From NCBI GenBank assembly GCA_020881915.1, contig JAJFPB010000007.1:1922001-1986000 (forward strand): a DNA stretch of 64,000 bases, given 5' to 3'. The notes beneath the pieces were generated by a model. It worked only from the letters and a program-made list of their open reading frames with translations. It searched no databases and was not told the DNA's origin. This DNA is from Paramyrothecium sp. XJ0827 (taxonomy: Eukaryota; Ascomycota; Sordariomycetes; Hypocreales; Stachybotryaceae). Below, in pieces: positions 55,717 through 64,000 of this stretch (within the stretch, counting starts at the first letter, position 1; every line of letters starts with the position of its first letter). A program made the position numbers and the translations under genes.

Positions 55717-57664
55717 TGCAGAAACGAGCGGCTGCTTTACATTGAGGACAGTGACCGGAAGAGGATCTACGGGGAGGTGGGAAGGCCTGCAGTGCTTTTC
55801 AAGTCATAAAGGCGAAGGAATGCGAGGTAATTATCGGTGAGCTGGACACCGATAGCCTCCCCAAGCGCCCGATGTGAGAGGGAGAAGAAAAACGAATTTT
55901 TGCAACGCTGCGTTCCCGAGGCCAGATCATGAACCAAACAAACACGAACGGATCGACGGATACCTCGATCTAGCAGACAGACACACGAGCGGCACGTCCC
56001 CGAATGGAACCACCTGAAGGAAAACGGAAGCGCTTCACGGGGTAAACAACTCTGGGAGGGTCGTATGGCATGGCGGAAATCAGAAATGAATGCTACCGAG
56101 AAGCCAGTGTAGCAGCGTTTCCACTAGCGGTATACTGACCGGGCGTAGCGACCCGTTGGGGGCCCAACGTCGCACAAGCTTCCCCTCCCTTTACTTTGCA
56201 AGCAAGCAAGCGGTCCATGAGGGACTGGTGGTGGGGCGAGGACGCGAATAGTAAGGGCCAGGGTTGTTACGGTGATGCGCAGGCATGCTGGACGGCCATC
56301 TGGGAGTGGGCGACAGCTCTGTGAGGTGAGGGTTGTAACGTTGCGGCGACAAGTTTGATGGTGGAGTTGCCGCCGCTTACCGTGAGGCAAGGTAAGGAAA
56401 GGTAGGGTACCTTACCTTGGCGGGTTGGAAATTGTTAGTGCACCCCAAGGAAGGGATCGACCAACTCGGAAAAGCGGGATCCCCAAGGCCACCCTATCAT
56501 TTGCCCCCTTTGCTGCTTGTACTGTACAGATGGGGAAACTTTCTGACGGCCGTGTGCTGGGGGGCCATCCTGTAGGCCTTGGTAGTGGCCCGCTGGAAAC
56601 ATGACAGTTCGGCTGTGGGGCTTGCGGGACGACACCCCACAGGAGCTTGCCTTCCAGAATATGCAAGTACAGTACATGTGCATGCGCTTGAAGCCGCGTT
56701 GATTGGAACATGTTCGAGACACACCTCCGTGCTCCCGGTTCGAGGTAACTCATCCCCCATGCCACCGCGCCGAGCCTGCAACGACACGGTCGAGGACCCT
56801 AAGCCACATGGCTCCTCCTCAGTCGAAGCCTAATCTGCTTTGCGCTCAGCAGATAAGGGAACTCTGTACCCACCGAGTTGGTTTCGGCTTTGGCTTTGGC
56901 TCTGGCTTTGGGTCCAGCAGTCTCGGACTAGTACCGTCCTTGTCCACTGTCATGGCTATGAATCAACGTGCCATGGCCTTGGTCCGCTTGGTAGGCTGCC
57001 CAGGTGCTAGCGAGTTCCTTGCGGGCCCTTTGCGAGGAAAGCTCTTTGGAGGTGGGTTGGCTCCATAGCCAGAGCCGAGTGACCTGGAGGCGAGATCACT
57101 GGGCCCTCTCTGTCCGACCAAACCAGTGCTCTGGAGAAGGCCGTCACAAGCGAAAACCGGGCCGGCCACCGTAACCTATCAACTTTCGTTGACGTGCCTC
57201 ATGCCTTCGCGCTCCCTTGTTCTCTGCCCAATCACAGGGGCAAACGCCTGTCATATGCTGCCAGCAACGTTTGTGTCGGTGCTCTACGTGGGCGATCTGG
57301 GGTGGGACCTTGACCACCATCACCATATTGCCCGTGACGTTTCATTCACTATGACTGGGTCCCCGACATCATGCTCTGCTCGCTCGGTAACTTTGTCTTA
57401 CACCCCATAGTTGCCGGAGGGGCAAAAAGTGATTTACCAGGCTTTGATACTGGGCTGACGCGCGCGCGGTTTGACCGATTCGGCCGGCTCACTCGCAACA
57501 CCTCTTAAGCCTCCCTTCCAGCAGTTCTCTTATATGACTTTCCTGTTATCCGAACAAAAGCGACGTGCCGAGTCTCCTCGAGCAAAAGACCGCTACCAAA
57601 CCATTCCACCCATATTCCCATCACAATACAACCACGTACTATTCCTCATTCGTCCGTCTTCATA
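55717..57664. promoter_or_regulatory. Divergent promoter of hexokinase and GlcN-6-P deaminase genes
   Basis: The 1.95-kb region between the two start codons has no supported gene. It contains several SYGGRG-type matches (GTGGGG at 56231 and 56615, CTGGGG at 56557 and 57297) that CreA/Cre1 could bind, a GATAAG at about 56850, and a 10-bp inverted repeat at 56388-56419. Shared control by RON1 and carbon repression is an inference. Confidence 0.5.
56388..56419. repeat. Inverted repeat CAAGGTAAGG / CCTTACCTTG
   Basis: Perfect 10-bp arms (56388-56397 and 56410-56419) separated by 12 bp that include GGTACC across the right arm boundary. This is the strongest example in the window of the dispersed AAGGTA motif. 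Confidence 0.85.
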
Positions 57665-58855
57665 ATGCGGCTGATCATCCGTGACGATGCCGACACGGCG
57701 AGCTCGTATGTCGCCAACTACATCGTGGATCGCATCAAGGCCTTTCGACCCACCCCTGAGTCGCCCTTCGTCCTAGGCCTTCCTACTGGTTCTAGCCCCT
57801 TGGGTGTTTATAAGACTCTTGTGGAGAAGTACAAGGCCGGCGAGGTGAGTTGTGGCAAGCATTCTCTTGTTGTCAATTCTTACTTACGCTTAATGTCAGA
57901 TCTCGTTTGAGAATGTTGTCACATTCAACATGGATGAGTATGTCGGGATCCCGCGCGACCACCCCGAGTCATACCATTCCTTCATGTGGAAGAACTTCTT
58001 CTCTCATGTCAACATTCATCCTTCCAATGTTCACATTCTGAACGGCAATGCTGCCAACCTCGAGGCAGAGTGCGTTGCTTACGAGGAAGCTATCAAAAAG
58101 GCCGGCGGCATTGACCTGTTCCTGGCCGGTATTGGCGAGGATGGCCACATCGCTTTCAACGAGCCTGGGTCGAGCTTGGCCAGCCGTACCCGAGTCAAGA
58201 CTCTCGCCTATGACACCATATTGGCCAACTCACGCTTCTTTGGCGGCGATGTCAACAAAGTCCCGAGGATGGCACTCACCGTTGGCGTCCAAACAGTCTT
58301 GGAGGCGCGAGAGGTGGTTGTCATCATTCTCGGGCAGCGCAAAGCTCTGGCACTTCAGAGATGCATCGAGCAGGGCGTGAACCACATGTGGACGCTCTCG
58401 AGCTTACAGCTCCATCCACACCCAATGATTGTGGTTGACGAGGATGCCACGCTAGAGTTACAGGTCAAGACTGTCAAGGTAAGTATTCGTCATTTGTGTC
58501 TTCTGGCAACTTTAGCACTTACACATTATGGCAGTACTTCAAGAGCATCGAGAAGGTCGCGCGCGAGCAGGGCTTTGAGCAGATCTTGCCGTCAAAAGTG
58601 CGAACAGGCAATGGCCCTATCCCCGTCACAAAGGTCGACGAGGTCTCGTCACCAACGATCCTCTCGCCACAACCCACCACGTCACGGCTCCTTCGAGCAT
58701 CCCCAGCCAGTGAATATCCGGTTCGGTCCGTGTCACCCGACTTAGTCCCCGATCGCATGGCATCCCGCATTCCCGAGCCCAAGCTGAACCAGAGGCTCAC
58801 GCCGAACCCTGAGCAGCAGATGCTGAGGCAGCCTACGCCTGTCAATGTTTATTAG
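57665..58855 (+). CDS. dam1: Glucosamine-6-phosphate deaminase (isomerase)
   Basis: Exons 57665-57844, 57900-58478 and 58535-58855 encode 359 residues. Active-site residues align with E. coli NagB even in numbering: D72 (FNMDEYVG), D141, H143 and E148 ([14 protein letters not shown]); the sugar-phosphate loop is [10 protein letters not shown] near residue 40. It converts glucosamine-6-phosphate to fructose-6-phosphate and ammonia, the last step of GlcNAc catabolism. The catalytic domain ends at about residue 275; the remaining roughly 80 residues are Pro/Ser/Arg-rich and probably disordered, an extension not present in bacterial NagB. Introns are 55 and 56 bp with consensus GTGAGT and GTAAGT donors. 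Confidence 0.96.
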
Positions 58856-59612
58856 TGTTAGAAAGTCCTAGAGAGCTGCTTAGTTCGCTCTTTTATGTAG
58901 TTATGATTGTTCCAGATTGACACCGAGTCATCAAATTAGATTGTTTCATTTGAACGTCCAAGTTTGTCTTGCGATGTGGTTTAGCTGTGTTGATAGCCGA
59001 GGTTGGAGAACATCAGTCGTTTTGCGTTAGAGGCGTTTTAGGAACCATAGATAAATGTACATTATTGCATGCGTGGATTGTTTCGTTGAGGGCGTGCTTG
59101 GTCGATAATGCTACGTATCATTTCATCAGGGGTGTTTATCAAGACTCACTGAATACCGCGACGCATGACCTTCCGTCTCAAGGATCGGCGCCACATGCAT
59201 GCAGGACTACCAAGCAGACGTGTTCATGTCTTGAACCGTTTTATATTGTTTGAAACGTCAGTACTGTTCCTCTTAACTCCGGGTATTGCAAGCGGCCCGT
59301 TCCCCAACCCAGAAGGTCCCAACAGATCCCGAACCAAGTTATGTCAAGCAGAAACCAAGATGTGAGCCAAGTTGTTTCCACACACAAGTTGCTCAGCAAC
59401 CGACCATGTTATGATGTGTCGGAAGCTGCAACATCGTTATCATACTACTCATCAAAAAATGCTCCGCGTGACGTCGCTCGAAGATACATGTTCTTTAATC
59501 GGCCGCAAAATAGCGTTTGCTCCTGCTTTGTATTTGCTGGGCTTTGATTTCAGGGGGGACGACAGTGTGGTGGACTACATGCGGCCTGTAGACTGCATCG
59601 ACGGGAGGCATC
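58856..59612. other. Convergent 3' spacer between dam1 and ron1
   Basis: 757 bp between two convergent stops; no frame supported. Confidence 0.5.
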
Positions 59613-61243
59613 CTAGGCACCATTAGCTATCTTATCGAAGAAGAGAATATCACGAACGTACCAATCATCAACGCTTAGGGGGAAATATTCGTAAAGGGGG
59701 TCTGCCTCCTCCGAGGGGCTGTTTCCCGCATTCAGCCCGGCGATGGGCACTGATTTGCCCAATTGGGGGCTTTGCAGCTCAGCGCTTGAACGGTTCGGGC
59801 TTCTTTCGTCCTCAGATAGAGATAAGTTAATCGGTAGTGAAGTGCCGTGTCGCGGTGCGGAGCCTTTCTGGGGTTGGGGGCCGCTGAGGGAAGCAGCCTT
59901 GAGCGGAGGCGTTTCCTTGGCCCATGCTGGGACAGGAGGCTTGTAAACGCTTGATGAGATGGCAGCTCTCTTGGCCGGGTGCGGGCTCGCACCGGCCTGG
60001 GGTTGCGGGAAGGCTTGAGAGGCTGACCAGTCATTAGGCTTGAAAGGAAATCAGTACGCATGCTCAAACTCAATCGAGGCACTTCCCACTTACTGCCACA
60101 CTTGCCATAGGCTGATATGGGGCACCGCTAGCCTGTGTGTTCTCTCGTTCTGCTCTGATTCCCACGTCTGATCCTGACGTACTTCTCCTTTCCAGTTTTT
60201 TCTCGCTGGATAAGGGTACATCCTTTCTACTGTCAAAGTTTCGCGGACTCCGGCCTCTTACAATAACAGGGCCAGACTGGACCTCGGCGATCTTGATGGC
60301 TTCGCCGGAGCTCGTTTTGCCCAGCAGGCTGATTTGTACAACGTAGTGTTGCTGAAGTCCTTTTCGCCGCCCGTTGTTAGCAGTTGCGTGCTTGAACTGC
60401 AGCCGTTTCCAAGAAACTGGTATGGTGACAAGGTTTGCATCAAGCTCTTGGGCGCTGGCTAGATCCAAGGTAATGTTTGCTGGAGAGCCCGCTGTTTTGC
60501 TTTCCTCCGCAGCCTGCGCATTTGCGCTTTTCCATGGTATCGATATGATCTCTGTCGCCTTGCCCTCGATGGATTCCATGGCGGTAATCGACGCTGATAG
60601 CTCAGAAATGACGGTTTGCCGACCTGATTCATCAACAACGTGCGAAACAACCCGAGGAAGGGTTATCTGGCCCGAGCACTGCCACAGATTGCGTCGGTAG
60701 CAGGTCAGCTCGAGGGGTCGGCCAGCGGTTTCTCCGCCGAAGACATCCTCGGCAACAAAGAACATGCCATACAGTTCGGCAGTCATGTTGATCTCCGAGA
60801 GATTCCCCGTCTCGTCCGCCACCCTTGCGCTGGTTATGGGACCCGAGAAGCCTAGCAGCTTGTTGTCGAGTTCTTGGGGCGAGGCCTCGTCATTGAGAGG
60901 ATCTTGCGGCGGCGGCGGCTCATACTGGCGGGTGGAATACGAGAATGGGTCTTCAAAGGCGCCAGGGAAGCTATCGAATTCGTAGGTCGGCGTGAAATTG
61001 AGCGGTGGGAGTGAGGACCCGTCACTATATGGGACAGCGGTTAGAATGCGACGAAGAAGAGACATGCGACTGGAGAGGGACGGCAGGGCATGTTGTGACG
61101 GCTTACAGGAGAGCCTCGTCGAAATTGAGATCCGGATCAAATGTATCCATGACCAGGGATTGACTATGGCCGTGGCTCAGCCCCATGGCATCGCCGGGTG
61201 CGGCGCCAGACGACATCGCCGGCATGGAGTTGAAGCTGGCCAT
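59613..61243 (-). CDS. ron1: RON1-type Ndt80/PhoG-like transcription factor (regulator of GlcNAc catabolism)
   Basis: The supported part has exons 61243-61107, 61024-60094 and 60038-59613 (497 residues from the first clear ATG, MASFNSMPAM). The Ndt80 immunoglobulin-fold DNA-binding domain spans about residues 110-330, with conserved blocks QITLPRVVSHVVDESGRQT, IPVSWKRLQFKHATANNGRR and VQSGPVIVRGRSPRNFDSRK. The C-terminus ends in an acidic motif seen in this family (EEADPLYEYFPLSVDDW). Neurospora RON-1 and T. reesei RON1 are required for growth on GlcNAc; the location here between the catabolic genes supports the same role. The true 5' end probably lies upstream: minus-strand sequence at about 61300-61470 reads like coding (SASYLPSRNDSPTQ) and could join by an intron ending at about 61257. 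Confidence 0.88.
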
Positions 61244-62578
61244 GGCATTGTCCAGCCCGGCTGCGACAGCCCCCCCCAAAGGAACCACGGAGAGGTGCGT
61301 TGGAGCTTATGCAGAGCCGAATGGAACCGTAGTATGACGAGCTCTGGGGTACAAAGCCGTGCAAGCCAGATGCGCCGGCGTCCTGGGTGGGCGAATCGTT
61401 CCGCGACGGCAAGTAAGAGGCTGAAGGAGGCCGCGGCGCTGTGATAGCCGGCCCAGAAGAGACGGCGACGGTCCAGAAGGTGGAGTAAGGTAAAGCAATG
61501 TAAGGCAAGGCAAGGCAGGGAATGGAATCGAGACGGGGTACGTACTCGGAGGGACCTGGTGCGTGCCCGTCAAATTAAAGCTACGGTGCTCGCTTGTCTA
61601 GGCACATCACTTCCTATCAGTGGCTGAAAAGGCGGCCATTGGGTGGTTGCCGGAGCGGGGGTGGGTTCGATTGACAGTGGAGTAAAGCGGGTGCAGAGAG
61701 TCCTTGAGGCCCCCCCAAGCCCCCCTTACAGTCACAGTCGTCCCCATAGTTGCGGTTCTGGGGGCAGCATCAATCTCAATCTCAATCAACCACCTTCGTC
61801 TTGACACGGTCAGGCCAGCAGCACCATGTTTTCTTTCAACTTCCATATGTTGCAGACAAATATATTGTCTCAGGTTTTTCAATGCAGTTATTCGTCTCAA
61901 TGTAGGCCTCTTGCTTTCTTCTTACTTCATTCCATGCCAGTCTGCTATTGCACGTCTTGGAAGTGGCCCCTTACCCACGGCCACCCGGCTTGCCAACAAG
62001 GGCAGGTACCGCAAAGAGAACTTGAATCCTTGCACTTCTCCTTTGCTCCCCCAAATTAGCCCACTGATCAGACTGCTCCGGCATCTGACCGGGTCAAGCG
62101 GTAGAACCCGACCAACCTTGCAGCGTGGCGTCGCCATGGCCTTTGGGGAAATGGCGGGAGCAGGCGCTTAGAATGATCTGCCTACATCGACGGAGTAGGA
62201 GTCCGTCAATCAAACGAAATGCCCAAAATCCTCGCCCCCAAAAAGCCCTGACCTTATCGTCTGTGGCAAATCCTGGCTCTCAAACACAGAACGCTCGTCA
62301 CGTAAATCATGGCACGCAGATGGTGCACAAATCGGGGTATATTTTCTCGGGCATTCTGATTGCCTGAGCTGTGATTTTACAGTGGTTCTACTCAAACCTG
62401 CATACGTGAATATGCGGTATTCTGATACCCTGCGTTCTCTATATCTACATGATTGGCTGGTTCATGTGGTCTAGAACCACTCGACTTACAACGTGCAGGT
62501 CAAATTGTCCGCATTCTGTCTCTTGCTGCAGAAGAAGCCCCGGCTCGTCAAAGAAACATGTGAGGTGACTGACCGCAC
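61244..62578. other. ron1 upstream region and dac1 3' flank
   Basis: Contains the likely missing 5' exon(s) of ron1 (to about 61480), an eight-C homopolymer at 61270-61277, and AAGG-type motifs at 61485-61520. The rest (61600-62578) has no supported gene. Confidence 0.5.
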
Positions 62579-64000
62579 CTAGCACTTTTTGTCGCTACGC
62601 GCAACTCTTGTCCCAAACTTCCAGACTTCGTCCAGCACGAGCTGTGTGGCACCTCCCCTCGCCTCGTCGCTGAAGATGACCAAGTCTGCATCGGCACCAG
62701 CGTCCAACGTGCCCTTGACCCCTTGGAGCCCGAGCATGGCCGCGGGAGTCGAGGTGACGGCCTTCAGAGCCTGGGCGATGCTAGTGCCAGACCACTGCAG
62801 GAAATTATTGACGCACTCCAGGAGCGTGATTGAGCTGTGAGAGGTGGCTCGTTGTCAGAGAAATGCATGGAAATGCGTGGCTGATTCAGCTCTGGAAATG
62901 GTACTCACCTGCCAGCGATGGTGTCCGAATTCTCGAGGAGAAGCTTTGACCCTTTCTTAACAATATTGCAAAGTTGCTCGCCATTGGTCCACGGGTAAGC
63001 ACCGTCCGGAAGTCCCACCAGATGCATCGCATCCGTGACTAAGATGAACCCGTCTGGATGAGCATTGAACGCGATCTTGACTGTAGTGGGATGGAGATGG
63101 ATGCCGTCCGCGATGATACCGAAATAGGGTCGCGGGAGACTATCTGCGGTGCCGAGAACGCCAAAAATACCAGGGTTCCTGTGATGCAAGGGTCGCATGG
63201 CATTGAACAGATGTGTGATCATGGTAGCGCCTTGAGAGACGGCTGCTGAGGCGTCCTCGTGTGTGGCTTCGGAATGTCCGATCGAGTAAATGATGCCCCG
63301 CGATGTGAGCTCAGGAATCAATTTGGTCATCTGGCCGCGCTCGGGCGCTGCGGTGATCATTTTGATGGGCATAGCATCGCCTCCAGAATTTGCGTTGATG
63401 TTGAAGGAGCCATAGCAGTCTTCAATGTCGGAAAAGGTGTAAGCTTCTCTTAGAACATCAACATCGTGGACTCCGTTCTTCGTAGGGCTTAGAAACGGCC
63501 CTTCGCAATGAGCGCCGAGCGATTCAGCTCCGTCCTCTGCAACCTGTAGATGGCCAGATGGACCTAGAAATGGGAGGGCCTAGCAAGTTCATGATTGTCA
63601 GTATCGAGAAATGTGAGGTCCGTCGTTGAGTTTCTCACCTTCTGATACAGTTCCGGTTTCTGGCTTGTGATGGTAGGAAGGTAGGACGTCACTCCCGTTG
63701 TCACCAGGCGACGGCTCAGCTCCTTGACTTGTTCTCCATACTGAGACATGTCTTCGAGCAGTGTGGAGAAGTTGAAGCCGAAGGCGCCGTTCAGTTGGCA
63801 GTCTATCATCCCGGGGGCAATGATTCGCCCACCAAGGTCGACCGTCTGCTCGGGCAGTACCAGTTCATCGTAGAAGGATGCTTGACTGTGGATGATCCTT
63901 CCAGAGTCTGAACTGACCCACAAGTCCTCCCAGACGAGGGAGTCGCCTTTCAGAAGACGGCAGTTGGTGAACTTTGTGAGGCCGCGGCCGCGTCGCGGCG
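62579..64000 (-). CDS. dac1: N-acetylglucosamine-6-phosphate deacetylase (5' end cut by window edge)
   Basis: Exons 64000-63639 (partial), 63579-62909 and 62834-62579 encode at least 429 residues; the start codon lies beyond the right edge. The amidohydrolase fold shows the NagA landmarks in order: PGMIDCQLNGAFG, the metal-ligand glutamate in HCEGPFLSP, IGHSEAT and THLFNAM with the ligand histidines, and LVTDAMHL with the catalytic aspartate. It removes acetate from GlcNAc-6-phosphate to give GlcN-6-phosphate, feeding the deaminase encoded at 57665. Introns are 59 bp (GTGAGA to GCTAG) and 74 bp (GTGAGT to CACAG). The first visible residues (RGRGLTKFTNCRLLKGDS) are near the expected N-terminus. 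Confidence 0.94.

Overview
The window is nuclear DNA of a filamentous ascomycete, most likely a Sordariomycete and plausibly Hypocreales. The evidence is short introns of about 45-120 bp with GTRAGT-type donors and CAG/TAG acceptors, no operon structure, long intergenic spacers, and a gene set typical of Pezizomycotina: SREBP with the bHLH tyrosine, fungal NAD(P)H nitrite reductase, Rtt107/Brc1, neutral ceramidase and a RON1-type Ndt80 regulator. Species cannot be read from the sequence alone. Exon joins below were worked out by hand from splice motifs, reading phase and family alignment.

Layout. 1-1520 (-): a conserved membrane protein of unknown role, cut by the left edge. 4142-6476 (-): universal-stress-protein family member with a long disordered N-terminus. 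8140-9320 (-): mitochondrial ribosomal protein uS7m. 10384-10698 (-): a tiny dsRBD-like protein. 10.7-14.7 kb: gene-poor. 14735-17102 (-): neutral ceramidase. 18326-18610 (-): small mitochondrial-type membrane protein. 18891-21830 (-): Srs2 helicase. 23447-25024 (+): single-pass membrane protein. 27009-29930 (+): SREBP transcription factor. 31361-32653 (+) and 33271-34958 (-): two convergent orphan genes. 35620-39190 (-): nitrite reductase, with a nitrate-type promoter upstream.

About 40-47.9 kb is an AT-richer accessory stretch with an aldo-keto reductase (-), a bZIP/DUF3425 regulator (+) and a secreted BBE-like flavin oxidase (-), a candidate small metabolic cluster. Then come Vps25 (+), Rtt107/Brc1 (-) and a small secreted cysteine-containing protein (-).

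The right end, from 53989 to beyond 64000, is an N-acetylglucosamine catabolic cluster: a GlcNAc-type hexokinase (-), GlcN-6-P deaminase (+), the Ndt80-family regulator RON1 (-) and GlcNAc-6-P deacetylase (-, cut by the right edge). Together these would phosphorylate GlcNAc, deacetylate GlcNAc-6-P and convert GlcN-6-P to fructose-6-P and ammonia under a local regulator. This arrangement is known from Trichoderma and relatives. Candidates for less-described biology are the AKR/bZIP/oxidase trio, the orphan gene pair, the mini dsRBD-like protein and a dispersed intergenic GGTACC/AAGGTA motif family.
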